Source of the DNA: Clostridiales bacterium
GTDB taxonomy: Bacteria; Bacillota; Clostridia; Christensenellales; Aristaeellaceae
NCBI GenBank assembly: GCA_004555535.1
Contig: SFHU01000070.1
Span: 1 to 25,007 of the forward strand
Direction: 5' to 3'
Length of the DNA: 25,007 nucleotides
Part shown: piece by piece, positions 6,493-14,713 of the stretch
Position numbering within the stretch: the stretch's first letter is position 1
Layout of the letters: the number at the start of each line of letters is the position of its first letter
Position numbers and translations under genes: made by a program
The notes under the pieces: model-generated
What the model saw: only the letters and a program-made list of their open reading frames with translations
Databases searched by the model: none
What the model was told of the DNA's origin: nothing

Positions 6493-7971
6493 TTAGAGCA
6501 CAACGCCATCCTTGAAAATCGAGATTTCCCTCGCGCCGCGGCGTTCGGCATTGGTGGTTTCGCCGCTGGCCACGCGAATCACATACTCCAGCAGGCGCTT
6601 TCCGGCGTCGTCAAGCGGCTCGCCCTCGGCCACCGTGCCCGCGTTGAAGTCGATCCAGGCGCCCTTCTTCTGATACAGGGCGGTGTTGGTGGAAATCTTC
6701 ACGGTCGGGGCAGGCGCTCCGAAGGGCGTTCCGCGGCCAGTGGTGAAGAGCACCATGTGCGCGCCCGCAGCCGTCAGCGCGGTCGCCGAAACGAGGTCGT
6801 TGCCGGGGCCGGAGAGCATGTTCAGGCCCTTGACCTTGATCTGCTCGCCGTAGCCGAGCACGCCGACCACCGGCGCGCTGCCGCCCTTCTGCACGCAGCC
6901 GCAGCTCTTGTCCTCGAGCGTGGTGATGCCGCCGGCCTTGTTGCCCGGGCTGGGATTCTCGTAGACGACCTGATTGTGGCTGGCGAAGTAGTGCTTGAAG
7001 TCATTGATCATCTTCGCCGCCTTGTCAAACACGCCCTGATCGACGCAGCGCTCGAGCAGGATGTTCTCCGCGCCGAACATCTCCGGCACCTCGGTGAGGA
7101 TCGTGGAGCCGCCCATGGCGGTCAGCAGGTCGGAGAAACGCCCGACAGTCGGGTTCGCCGTGATGCCGGACAGGCCGTCCGAGCCGCCGCACTTCATGCC
7201 GATGACCAGCTCGCTGACGGGCATCTCCTCGCGCTCAAAGGTGCCGACGGTTTCCGCCAGCTCGGCGAGCAGCCTGGAGCCCTCGGCGATCTCGTCCTCG
7301 ACCTCCTGGCAGACCAGGAACTTGACGCGCCTGTCGTCCCAGGAGCCCAGCTCAGCCTTGAACTGCTCCTGCGTCAGGTTTTCGCAGCCGAGTCCCAGAA
7401 CCAGCACGCCGCCCGCGTTGGGATGGTTGACGAGCGCGGCGAGCAGCTTGCGGGTCTGCGCGTGGTCGTCGCCCATCTGGCTGCAGCCAAAGGGATGCGG
7501 GAAGGTGTACAGGCCGTCCACGGTGCCCTTGACGAGGTGGCTGTTTTCGCGCACGAGCGTCTGCGCGATGTTGTTGACGCAGCCGACCGTCGGAATGATC
7601 CAGATCTCGTTGCGGATCGCCGCGCGGCCGTCGGCCCTGCGGTATCCCTTGAAGGTGAGCGGCTCAACCGGCGTCTGCGGCTTGCAGTTGGGCACATAGC
7701 GATAGTCGCTGTCCTCGGAGAGATCGGTCTTCACGTTTTTGACGTGGACCCACTCGCCGGGATGGATAGCCGCCGTGGCGTGGCCGATGGGATAGCCGTA
7801 TTTGACGATCTTCTCCCCCTCCGCGATCTCGCGCAGGGCCATCTTGTGGCCGCGCGCAATCGCCTCCGCCGCGGTGACGCTGACGCCGTCGATCGTGATG
7901 ACCTCGCCCGCCGCGATGTCGGTCAGGGCGACGGCCACATTGTCCGCAGGATGGATACGCAGCATGTTCAT
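6493..7971 (-). CDS. uxaA: Altronate dehydratase
   Basis: This 492-residue protein, close in length to E. coli UxaA (495), converts D-altronate to 2-keto-3-deoxygluconate in the galacturonate branch of hexuronate catabolism. An N-terminal SAF domain covers about 1-95. The main UxaA/GarD domain includes GYRRADGRAAIRNEIWIIPTVGCVNN, HPFGCSQMGDDHAQT, LGLGCENL and MKCGGSDGLSGITANPTVG, all hallmark stretches with conserved cysteines and histidines; iron dependence is known for the family. The ATG at 7971 is 8 bp after AAAGGGG; a second ATG two codons later is possible. It is 66 bp downstream of uxaB with a strong hairpin between them. No glucuronate isomerase (uxaC) is in the window. Confidence 0.93.
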   Translation of the reverse strand: MNMLRIHPADNVAVALTDIAAGEVITIDGVSVTAAEAIARGHKMALREIAEGEKIVKYGYPIGHATAAIHPGEWVHVKNVKTDLSEDSDYRYVPNCKPQTPVEPLTFKGYRRADGRAAIRNEIWIIPTVGCVNNIAQTLVRENSHLVKGTVDGLYTFPHPFGCSQMGDDHAQTRKLLAALVNHPNAGGVLVLGLGCENLTQEQFKAELGSWDDRRVKFLVCQEVEDEIAEGSRLLAELAETVGTFEREEMPVSELVIGMKCGGSDGLSGITANPTVGRFSDLLTAMGGSTILTEVPEMFGAENILLERCVDQGVFDKAAKMINDFKHYFASHNQVVYENPSPGNKAGGITTLEDKSCGCVQKGGSAPVVGVLGYGEQIKVKGLNMLSGPGNDLVSATALTAAGAHMVLFTTGRGTPFGAPAPTVKISTNTALYQKKGAWIDFNAGTVAEGEPLDDAGKRLLEYVIRVASGETTNAERRGAREISIFKDGVVL

Positions 7972-7997
7972 TGCGCATTCCCCTTTCTTTGTAGGAT

Positions 7998-8026
7998 AGC
8001 CGGCGCCGGACAGTCCGGCGTCGGCT
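7998..8026. other. Intercistronic hairpin between uxaB and uxaA
   Basis: A nearly perfect palindrome: the 14 bases from AGCCGGCGCCGGAC pair with GTCCGGCGTCGGCT. There is no T-tract after it on the minus strand, so it looks like an RNA stabiliser or processing element rather than a terminator. Confidence 0.6.
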
Positions 8027-8037
8027 GTAGGGATGAC

Positions 8038-9534
8038 TTACGCCTTGAGCGCGTCGGCCATGGCCGCCTTGGCGCCCTGCTCACGGATGGTGTGCAGCGC
8101 CTTGACCACAGCGGCCTCGAAGCCGGCGATCTGCGTGAGATCCTGGCCCCACATCTGCTCGTTGGTCATCACGGCATGGACGAGCGCCTCGATGGAGTCG
8201 TTCCTGTGCTCGTAGTAGAACTCGAGCGCCCAGCGGTCATCGCTGACCACATAGGTGTTGCCCTTCGGGCGCTTGCAGACGAGGCCCTTGTCGGTGAGCT
8301 CCTGGATGTCATTGGAATAGAAGGCGATGTACGCCGCCAGGCTGGTGGTCAGGCAGGGCGGCAGCTTGCCGGTCGCCTCGACATAGCCCAGGAAGGACGG
8401 CATGTTGCGGGCGCGCCACTTGCTGGTGGAGTTCAGGGAGATGCTCATCAGCTCATGGTTGACGAACGGGTTGTTGAAGCGGTCCTGCACGGCGGCGGCA
8501 AAGGCGTCGAGATCGGCCTTGTCCAGCGGCAGGGTCGGGATGACCTCGTCGTTGAGCATCTTGTTCATGAAGCCGAGGACGGTCTCATCCTGCATGCAGT
8601 CGCGCACGATGTCAAAGCCCGCGAGATAGGCGCCCAGGACGAAGCCGGTATGCGCGCCGTTGAGGATGCGCACCTTGCGCTTCTTGTACGGGGTGACGTC
8701 CGGCACGACCGGGCAGTTGAGGCCAGCGGCCTTGAAGGGCAGCTTCTCCTCGAGCCAAGCCGGGCCTTCGATGTTCCACACGCCGAACACCTCGCCGACA
8801 TCGATCAGCTCGTCGTGGTAGCCGTTCGCCTCCTCCAGCGCGGCGACCTCCTTCGGGTCACGGATGCGGCCCGGAACGATGCGGTCCACCAGCGTGGAGC
8901 AGAAGGTGCAGGTGCCCAGCCACTCGGAGAAGCCGGCCTCAAGGCCCCACTGCGCGACATACTGCTTCACGCACTTCTCGAGCTCCTTGCCGTTGTTGTC
9001 GATCAGCTCGCAGCTGAGGATCACCAGGCCCGGCTTGCCGGCCTTGTAGCGGGCATACAGCACCTGGGTCAGCTTCGCCGGGAAGGAGGACGGCGGGCAG
9101 TCGTTCAGCTGGCAGGCGGGATCATAGGTGATGCCGGCCTCGGTGGTGTTGGAGACGACGTACTCGAGCGCGTCGGACACGGCCACCTCCATCATCTTGT
9201 CGTAGTCGGCCTTCTCATAGGGGTTGAGGCAGCGGCTGACGGAGGAGATCACGCGCTTGCGGTCGACCTTCTCGCCGTTCTCGCGGCCGCGCAGGTAGAG
9301 CGTGTAGAGGCCCTCCTGGTCGTTGATGAGCTGCGCCAGGCCCGGCTTGATGGGCTGCACGAGGCAGCACTTGCCGTTCCAGCCGACCTTCTCGTTGGAG
9401 ACGTCGAACCAGTAATCCACGAACGCGCGAAGGAAGTTGCCCTCGCCAAACTGGAGCACCTTCTCCGGCGCATCCTTGAGCACATAGCCCGTATAGCCGG
9501 ACTTCGCAAGAACCTCGTAATTAAGCTTATCCAT
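8038..9534 (-). CDS. uxaB: Tagaturonate reductase (altronate oxidoreductase)
   Basis: This 498-residue member of the mannitol dehydrogenase family reduces D-tagaturonate to D-altronate with NADH, feeding UxaA. The N-terminal Rossmann segment (VLQFGEGNFLRAFVDYWFD, about 25-45) and C-terminal signature (KRKVRILNGAHTGFVLGAYLAG) match UxaB rather than UxuB (fructuronate reductase). The flanking uxaA supports this. The ATG at 9534 lies 8 bp after AAGGAG; an in-frame TTG two codons earlier is rejected because it is too close to the ribosome binding site. It is the first intact gene of the uxaB-uxaA-gntR operon, after an approximately 285-bp leader. Confidence 0.92.
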   Translation of the reverse strand: MDKLNYEVLAKSGYTGYVLKDAPEKVLQFGEGNFLRAFVDYWFDVSNEKVGWNGKCCLVQPIKPGLAQLINDQEGLYTLYLRGRENGEKVDRKRVISSVSRCLNPYEKADYDKMMEVAVSDALEYVVSNTTEAGITYDPACQLNDCPPSSFPAKLTQVLYARYKAGKPGLVILSCELIDNNGKELEKCVKQYVAQWGLEAGFSEWLGTCTFCSTLVDRIVPGRIRDPKEVAALEEANGYHDELIDVGEVFGVWNIEGPAWLEEKLPFKAAGLNCPVVPDVTPYKKRKVRILNGAHTGFVLGAYLAGFDIVRDCMQDETVLGFMNKMLNDEVIPTLPLDKADLDAFAAAVQDRFNNPFVNHELMSISLNSTSKWRARNMPSFLGYVEATGKLPPCLTTSLAAYIAFYSNDIQELTDKGLVCKRPKGNTYVVSDDRWALEFYYEHRNDSIEALVHAVMTNEQMWGQDLTQIAGFEAAVVKALHTIREQGAKAAMADALKA

Positions 9535-9549
9535 GTGCAACGCTCCTTT

Positions 9550-9705
9550 TTATAGTTCATTTGGGCAGTTGATCAGAAGTCCGCCGGAGGGAAGCCCCGC
9601 CTGCACGCCCGCGCGGCTGACGCCGTGCCAGCTGATGCAGAACGGCTCGATGAGCGCCAGCGTCTTGGCCGGCAGGCCCTTGCCGTCATAGATGCGCTCC
9701 TCCTT
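9550..9705 (-). pseudogene. 5'-truncated gene remnant in the uxaBA leader
   Basis: On the minus strand a 51-codon open frame (…EERIYDGKGLPAK, then IEPFCISWHGVSRAG, ending CPNEL) runs to a TAA 15 bp before the uxaB start. Nearly every codon ends in G or C until the last few, like the real genes here. There is no start codon in frame before a stop, and the upstream bases turn abruptly AT-rich. I read it as the 3' end of a lost gene; the family is not recognised. Over its left edge lies AAGGAGG with an ATG 9 bp later (9689) opening a 38-codon Arg/Ser-rich frame, which is either chance or a leader ORF. Confidence 0.45.
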
Positions 9706-9800
9706 AGAATAAAATGGGGAACTTTATCTTGACCCCGGCCGCTCAACCAGGGTTCAATTCAGGCTTGCGAAGCGAAACCGGGCTGCCGTGAACAAGTGTG

Positions 9801-9854
9801 TTGTATACATCAGCCGACTGATTCAAGTTTACTCTTTCTGTACGCCTTTGTCAA
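9801..9854 (-). promoter_or_regulatory. Promoter and GntR-type operator of uxaB-uxaA-gntR
   Basis: On the minus strand TTGACA (9854-9849) and TAAACT (9831-9826) are 17 bp apart. About 17-24 bp downstream of the -10 box is TGTATACA (9802-9809), a perfect palindrome matching the GTATAC core of FadR-type and UxuR/ExuR-type operators, placed to block early elongation or initiation. Binding by the operon's own GntR protein is inferred. Confidence 0.65.
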
Positions 9855-9859
9855 TACGG

Positions 9860-10050
9860 GAAATGGAAATAAGGGCTTATTATTGAGATCTAATTGCCTC
9901 AATTTCGTTCATTCGTCAAACTGCATAAAAAACAGACTTTTTCCCTTTCCTGATGTGTTTGCTTCATACAGTGCTCCCCGCGCCGCGCGGCTCTCCTGCG
10001 GGCGCAGGCCGTACGTCAGCAGCCCGGCGGCGGCAAAAAGGAACCGTCAG
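9860..10050. other. Intergenic region between divergent uxa and tetR promoters
   Basis: This is AT-rich up to about 9965 and GC-rich after it. I see no gene, no clear hairpin with a T-tract and no repeat. The fragment TGCGGGCGCA is only a short palindromic patch. Confidence 0.5.
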
Positions 10051-10054
10051 CCCC

Positions 10055-10102
10055 TTGACAGCTAACGTTCATTAGCGTATAATGCGGCTAACATCCATTA
10101 GC
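10055..10102 (+). promoter_or_regulatory. Consensus promoter with two tandem TetR operators
   Basis: TTGACA (10055-10060) and TATAAT (10078-10083) with a 17-bp spacer form a perfect consensus promoter. The spacer contains GCTAACGTTCATTAGC (10061-10076). A second copy, GCTAACATCCATTAGC (10087-10102), follows the -10 box. Each is an inverted repeat with GCTAA/TTAGC arms, and the copies are 26 bp apart centre to centre. AGGAGG follows at 10104-10109. The layout predicts tight autorepression by the TetR protein just downstream. Confidence 0.85.
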
Positions 10103-10118
10103 CAGGAGGCCGAACTGA

Positions 10119-10775
10119 ATGAGCACCCGGGAAAAAATCCTGCTTGCCGCGCTGCGCCTGTTCTCCCGGCGCGGCTATGACGCGGTCAGCGTCGAGCAGA
10201 TCGCGCAGGCCGTCGGCATCAGGGCGCCGTCGCTGTACAAGCACTTCAAGGGCAAGCAGGACATCTTCGACGCCATCCTCACGGAGACGGCGCAGCGCTA
10301 TGCCGCCTTCACCGGGGAGATTTCCGTGCCGGCGGGCACCCCGCAGGAGGACAGGCAGACCTTCTCCCGCCTCTCCGCGGACGCGCTGGTGGAGAAGATG
10401 CGCGCGCTGGTCGCCTACTCGCTGCACGACGAATTCGTCAGCCAGCTCCGCCGGCTGCTGACCCTCGAGCAGTTCCGCTCGCCGGAGCTTTCCGCGCTCT
10501 GCTCGCAGCGCTGCGTCACCCAGCTGCACGACTATCACACGGCGCTGTTCACGCGCCTGATGGACGCCGGCTTCCTGCGCCGCGAGGATCCCGCCGTGCT
10601 GGCCATGCTCTACGACGCGCCGGTGCTCGTCGCGCTGGGCGAATGCGACCGCCATCCCGAGCGCGAGGCGGAGCTGACCCGCCAGCTCGAGGCGCACGTT
10701 CGCCTGTTCTACAGGACATTTGCCGTCCCGGCGCAGACAGACGCCGGGACATCGGAAAGGAAGGAATCCGTATGA
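10119..10775 (+). CDS. TetR/AcrR-family transcriptional regulator
   Basis: This 218-residue protein opens STREKILLAALRLFSRRGYDAVSVEQIAQAVGIRAPSLYKHFKGKQDIF, a textbook TetR DNA-binding domain (HTH about 24-43), followed by a variable ligand domain. The ATG follows AGGAGG by 9 bp. Its stop overlaps the next gene's start (ATGA). Two operator copies in its own promoter point to autorepression and control of the flavodoxin-like gene. The inducer is not known. It is unrelated at sequence level to the TetR at 4833-5438 apart from the HTH. Confidence 0.9.
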   Translation: MSTREKILLAALRLFSRRGYDAVSVEQIAQAVGIRAPSLYKHFKGKQDIFDAILTETAQRYAAFTGEISVPAGTPQEDRQTFSRLSADALVEKMRALVAYSLHDEFVSQLRRLLTLEQFRSPELSALCSQRCVTQLHDYHTALFTRLMDAGFLRREDPAVLAMLYDAPVLVALGECDRHPEREAELTRQLEAHVRLFYRTFAVPAQTDAGTSERKESV

Positions 10776-11284
10776 TTTCCGCAATCGTCTATACCTCCGC
10801 CACGGGCAGCACCGCGCAATATGCGCAGCTGCTCGCGCGCAAAACCGGCCTGCCCGCCTGCGCGCTCAAAGAGGTGCGCGGCCGGCTCCCCGCCGGCGCT
10901 GAAATCGTCTATCTCGGCTGGGTGATGGCCAACGGCGTGAAGGGCTATGCCGACGCCGCCAAACGCTACCGCGTGCGCATGGTCTGCGCCGTGGGCATGG
11001 CCGTCACGGGCACGCAGCTGGGCGAGGTGCGCAAGGCCTCCTCCATCCCGGAGGACACGGCGCTGTTCACGCTGCAGGGCGGCTATCATCCGGAGAAGCT
11101 GCGCGGCATGTACAGTCTCATGATGCGCCTGATGCGCAAGGCGCTCGTCAAACAGCTTACGGAGAAGCCGGAGCGCACGCCCGCCGATGAGGACATGATC
11201 GCCCTGCTCGAGCACGGCGGGGACCGCGTCAGCGAGGAGAACCTCGCGCAGCCGCTTGCGTGGCTCAATACGCAGGAAGGGTGA
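10772..11284 (+). CDS. Flavodoxin-domain protein
   Basis: This 170-residue protein begins MISAIVYTSATGSTAQYAQLLA; TSATGST (8-14) is the phosphate-binding loop of flavodoxin-fold proteins. LGWVMANGVKGY and AVGMAVTG segments fit the second and third strands. It resembles the short flavodoxin_5/HemG-like group more than electron-transfer flavodoxins. The C-terminal helical part (RMYSLMMRLMRKALVKQL) is basic and could touch a membrane. The start overlaps the TetR stop by 4 bp, so the pair is coupled and likely controlled by that regulator. The electron partner and substrate are unknown; the fold assignment is fair and the function unassigned. Confidence 0.75.
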   Translation: MISAIVYTSATGSTAQYAQLLARKTGLPACALKEVRGRLPAGAEIVYLGWVMANGVKGYADAAKRYRVRMVCAVGMAVTGTQLGEVRKASSIPEDTALFTLQGGYHPEKLRGMYSLMMRLMRKALVKQLTEKPERTPADEDMIALLEHGGDRVSEENLAQPLAWLNTQEG

Positions 11285-11294
11285 GGTGCGCCGT

Positions 11295-11480
11295 ATGAAG
11301 AAGCTTGCAAAACGCCTGCTCGTCCTGCTGCTCGCGCTTGCGCTGCTGGCGCTGGGCGGCATGGCGGCCCTGCAGGCGCAGGCGCGCAGTAGACGCATAC
11401 GAAAAGGGGCGCAGAACAGTCTGCGTCCCTTGTTTTTTGATCATGCCTATTCTTTCTGCTCTGAAACTGCGTTTTCTTGA
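11295..11480 (+). pseudogene. Truncated secreted-protein gene (signal peptide only)
   Basis: An ATG 11 bp after the flavodoxin stop opens a signal-peptide-like frame: MKKLAKR, then a Leu/Ala-rich core to about residue 25, then ALQAQA. From about 11388 the sequence changes character and a rho-independent terminator lies inside the frame (11404-11438), so the remaining 61-codon ORF is unlikely to be the native protein. The likely history is loss of the third gene of the tetR-flavodoxin operon, leaving its export signal. In related operons an alpha/beta hydrolase can occupy this position, but nothing here proves what was lost. Confidence 0.55.
11404..11438 (+). terminator. Rho-independent terminator after the tetR-flavodoxin operon
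   Basis: AAGGGGCGCAGA (11404-11415) pairs with TCTGCGTCCCTT (11420-11431) with one G-T pair and a four-base loop, followed by six T's (11433-11438). Confidence 0.9.
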
Positions 11481-11490
11481 TCTTTGGGAA

Positions 11491-11556
11491 CCGTTGGGCC
11501 GCCGCCCAAGCCTGCCCGGGCCGCCGCCCCGGGCCCTGCAGGGGCTGAGCCCCTTG
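11491..11556. repeat. Cluster of three GC-rich palindromes downstream of lacZ
   Basis: Three inverted repeats follow each other: TTGGGCCGCCGCCCAA (about 11494-11509), a CCCGGGC/GCCCCGGG hairpin (about 11514-11534) and AGGGGCTGAGCCCCTT (11540-11554). They lie between convergent transcription units and could stop lacZ transcription or protect its 3' end. GC-rich hairpin clusters of this look are common between genes in GC-rich Clostridia. Confidence 0.5.
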
Positions 11557-11600
11557 ACCCCGCTTCGCGCCTATGAAAGCGCGTTTGACTTGATTTGGGC

Positions 11601-14600
11601 TTACTCCATGCCCACAAAGCTGAAGGTGAACTCCATCCTCCTGCTCACGTCGAGCAGATACTCGTCATGCGTCCTCGCGCCCCAGCTATTGTCGCCGCCG
11701 ACGCCCATCTGCATCTTTGCGCAGCGGATCACGGTGTAATGCACCGGCGGCAGCTCGTCCTCGTGCTGCGCGTTTTCCAGCTCATGCGGCGTGTAGGGCA
11801 GCGCGGAGAACTCCATGCCGTCGCCCTCAAAGCGCAGGCCGTGGCCTCGCCGGTCGCTGACCTCCGCCCAGCGCACGCCGGTGCGGTTGCCGCATTCCTG
11901 CGGGACGAGGTAGTGGGCGACGTTGTCCCTCGGGGTCGTCGTGAAGATGCCCAGCCTTGCGCCCTCGCGGCGGTCGACGTAGTTTTCGCCCGGGCCATAG
12001 CCGTAGAAGCGCACGCGGTCGCAGTCCGCGTCCATCTTCATCATCATGCCGAACTCCGGCATCTCGCTCAGGCCCTTGACCGGGTCATAGCCGAGCGTCA
12101 CGTCGACCTTGCCGCAGGGATGGACGGTGTAGGTCACGTCGCACTGCGCAGCCGGCGTCGTCGGCAGGTTGTAGAGGTAGGCGATACTGACCGAGCCGTC
12201 CTCATGCTCCGTAACGACGGGGCGGTTGAACTCGAAGCCGCCGGCGATGGGCTTGTGCGTCGCGTAGAGCGAGGCGAGCTTCCACTGGCCATAGCGCGCG
12301 GGCATCATGCTGCCCATGTCGTTGTCGATCGGCGCGCGCCAGAAGTTGGGCATCGGAATCGAGCGGAACATCTCCCTGCCGCCCCAGCGGTACGACGCCA
12401 GGCCGCCATTGAGGAAGGAGAAGAGCACCTCAAACCGGTCGCCCTTCACGCCGACGTTCACCGCGCCACGGATGACGCGCAGCGGCCTGTGCCAGACGCG
12501 CTTTGCCTCGCGCGCGACCTGATAGACGCCCTGCGCGAAGGCAACCTCGTGCCCGATGGGCGCCCAGGGCGTCTCCTTCTTCTCGCGGAAGGAGAGCGTC
12601 ACGGCGTATTCGCCGCCGCGCGTCTGCTCCGCGAAGGGCAGCGCAACCGTCTGCTCACTGAGCGGCGCGATGTCGGTAGCAAGCGGCGCGCGGGCGATCT
12701 CCACGCCGTCGCGCTCGAGGGTCGCGACGCAATCATACGCGCTCGTGCGCGTGAACATGCTGCGGTTGCGGATGAGCGCGCTCGTTTTGCCGACCTCGGC
12801 GACGATGTTCTGATAGTTGTACTTGACCTCCTGCATCTTCGGGCTCTCGCTGCCGTCGCCATAGGCGATGCCGTTGCCGCTGAAGTTGTAGTCGGTCGGG
12901 CGCTCGCCGTGGTCGCCGCCATAGGTGTAGCGCGTGCCGCCGTAGCGGCCGTTCTCCGCGATGCTCTGGTCGATGTAGTCCCAGATGAAGCCGCCCTGGT
13001 AGAGGGGCTCCTCGTAGGCATACTCGGTGTATTTATGCATCGCGCCGTTGGAATTGCCCATCGCGTGCGTGTATTCGCAGAGGATGAACGGCTTGTCGCG
13101 GTGCACGGCGAGGAACTTGCGGATATCGGCGACGGAGGTATACATCTGGCTCTCCATGTCGCTCGTCTCGTTGCGGCGGCGGTCGTTGAAGACGCCCTCG
13201 TAGTGCACCAGGCGCGTGTCGTCGAGCCGGCGGAAGAGCGCACTCATCTCGTAGATGACGTCGCCGCCGAAGGACTCGTTGCCGCAGCTCCAGATGAGCA
13301 CGCTCGGGTGGTTCTTGTCGCGCTGGTAGGTCGAGTTGACGCGGTCGAGCAGGATATCCTGCCAGGCCGTCTGGTTGCCCGGCAGCGCGTATTCGATGGG
13401 CTTCTCCTTGCGGATGACCTGATCCCAGACGCCATGCGTCTCCATGTTGTTCTCGTCGATCACATACAGGCCCAGCTCGTCGCACAGGGCGTAGAGCGCG
13501 CTGTGGTTCGGGTAATGGCTCGTGCGGATGGCGTTGATGTTGTTGCGCTTCATGGTCAGCAGGTCGCGGCGGATCTTCTCCGGCGTGATCGCGCGGCCGG
13601 TCTCGGCGCAGAAGTCATGCCTGTCCGTGCCCTTGAAGACGATGCGCACGCCGTTGAGGCACATGACGCCGCCCTTGATTTCGAAGCGGCGGAAGCCGAC
13701 GCGCTGGCGCACAGCCTCGATCACGCTGCCGTCCGCAGCGGCGATGGTCAGCTCCAGGTCGTAGAGGTTCGGCTGCTCGCTGCTCCAGAGGCGGGGCGCC
13801 CTGACGGGCAGCGCGAAGGCGGCCTCGCCCTGCGCAGGGGCCTCGGCGGTCAGCACGGTCTGATCGCCATCCTTGAGCGCGAGCAGGAGCTTCGCGCCCG
13901 GCGCGCTGCCCTCGAGCTGCGCATGCACCTCGAGCGTGGCGTCGCGATACGCATCATCCAGCAGCGTCTTGACCTTCAGGTCGAAGAGATGCACCTCGGG
14001 AATCGCGTAGAGGAAGACGTCGCGGAACAGGCCGGAGAAGCGGAAGAAATCCTGATCCTCGAGCCAGCTGCCGGAGCACCAGCGCTCGACGCGGCAGGCC
14101 AGCTTATTCTCCCCCTCGACGAGGTAGGGCGTCAGCTCGAAGTCGTGCGGCGTGAAGGAGTCGGAGGAGAAGCCGACGTAATGCCCGTTGAGCCAGAGGG
14201 CGACGCAGCTCTCCGCGCCCTGGAAGGAGACGAAGACGCGCTTGCCGCGCATGGCCTCCGGCAGCGCGAAGTACTTCACATAGCAGGCGACGGGGTTGAA
14301 TTCCTGCGGGATCTCGCCCGGCTCGATGGCCTCCCAGCCGTCCCAGGGATACTGCACGTTCGCATACTGCGGCACGCCGTAGCCCTCCATCTGGATATGC
14401 GCCGGCACGCGGATGTCGTCCCAGCTGTGGCAGTCGTAGTCCGCGCCCTCAAAGCCGGGAATCACCTGCCCGGCGTTTTTCGCATGGCTGAATTTCCACA
14501 GGCCGTTCAGCGACTGACGCAGGCTGTTCTCCCCGGCGCGCAGGGAGGCCCAATCCGGGAAGGCCTCGTGGTCGGAATGCGCGCGCACGCGGTTCTCGGC

Positions 14601-14669
14601 GAAATAGGCGGGGCTCTTGAGGTTTTCGACAGTAAAGCTCATAAAAAGAGCTGCATGGCCCAGGGTCAT
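11601..14669 (-). CDS. lacZ: LacZ-type beta-galactosidase (glycoside hydrolase family 2)
   Basis: This 1022-residue protein is almost the length of E. coli LacZ (1024). The N-terminal jelly-roll has SLNGLWKFS (53-61) and EDQDFFRFSGLFRDVFL (204-220). The TIM barrel has TSHYPNHS (383-390), the acid/base segment SCGNES (E465) and the nucleophile segment FILCEYTHAMGN (E532). The C-terminal small-chain domain has NFWRAPIDND and ends in a typical LacZ tail. There is no signal peptide, so it acts in the cytoplasm on beta-galactosides imported by the adjacent ABC transporter. The ATG at 14669 is 7 bp after AAGGAGG; a second ATG (14642, MSFTVENLK) is possible. Because of the upstream permease frameshift, the permease frame runs into lacZ without a stop. 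Confidence 0.93.
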   Translation of the reverse strand: MTLGHAALFMSFTVENLKSPAYFAENRVRAHSDHEAFPDWASLRAGENSLRQSLNGLWKFSHAKNAGQVIPGFEGADYDCHSWDDIRVPAHIQMEGYGVPQYANVQYPWDGWEAIEPGEIPQEFNPVACYVKYFALPEAMRGKRVFVSFQGAESCVALWLNGHYVGFSSDSFTPHDFELTPYLVEGENKLACRVERWCSGSWLEDQDFFRFSGLFRDVFLYAIPEVHLFDLKVKTLLDDAYRDATLEVHAQLEGSAPGAKLLLALKDGDQTVLTAEAPAQGEAAFALPVRAPRLWSSEQPNLYDLELTIAAADGSVIEAVRQRVGFRRFEIKGGVMCLNGVRIVFKGTDRHDFCAETGRAITPEKIRRDLLTMKRNNINAIRTSHYPNHSALYALCDELGLYVIDENNMETHGVWDQVIRKEKPIEYALPGNQTAWQDILLDRVNSTYQRDKNHPSVLIWSCGNESFGGDVIYEMSALFRRLDDTRLVHYEGVFNDRRRNETSDMESQMYTSVADIRKFLAVHRDKPFILCEYTHAMGNSNGAMHKYTEYAYEEPLYQGGFIWDYIDQSIAENGRYGGTRYTYGGDHGERPTDYNFSGNGIAYGDGSESPKMQEVKYNYQNIVAEVGKTSALIRNRSMFTRTSAYDCVATLERDGVEIARAPLATDIAPLSEQTVALPFAEQTRGGEYAVTLSFREKKETPWAPIGHEVAFAQGVYQVAREAKRVWHRPLRVIRGAVNVGVKGDRFEVLFSFLNGGLASYRWGGREMFRSIPMPNFWRAPIDNDMGSMMPARYGQWKLASLYATHKPIAGGFEFNRPVVTEHEDGSVSIAYLYNLPTTPAAQCDVTYTVHPCGKVDVTLGYDPVKGLSEMPEFGMMMKMDADCDRVRFYGYGPGENYVDRREGARLGIFTTTPRDNVAHYLVPQECGNRTGVRWAEVSDRRGHGLRFEGDGMEFSALPYTPHELENAQHEDELPPVHYTVIRCAKMQMGVGGDNSWGARTHDEYLLDVSRRMEFTFSFVGME

Positions 14670-14713
14670 GCAGCATCCTCCTTTCAATGTTTGCACATTC
14701 GAACGGATTGATT

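Noticed and set aside
6484..9555. A 1023-codon open frame on the plus strand opposite uxaA and uxaB
   Set aside because: It is an antisense shadow of GC-rich genes. Composition is low-complexity (Ala, Gly, His, Asp, Val, Leu) and it runs straight across two recognised genes; no domain is recognisable.
11595..14711. A 1038-codon open frame on the plus strand opposite lacZ
   Set aside because: Same reason: it mirrors lacZ codon positions. The lacZ strand has all catalytic motifs and a ribosome binding site.
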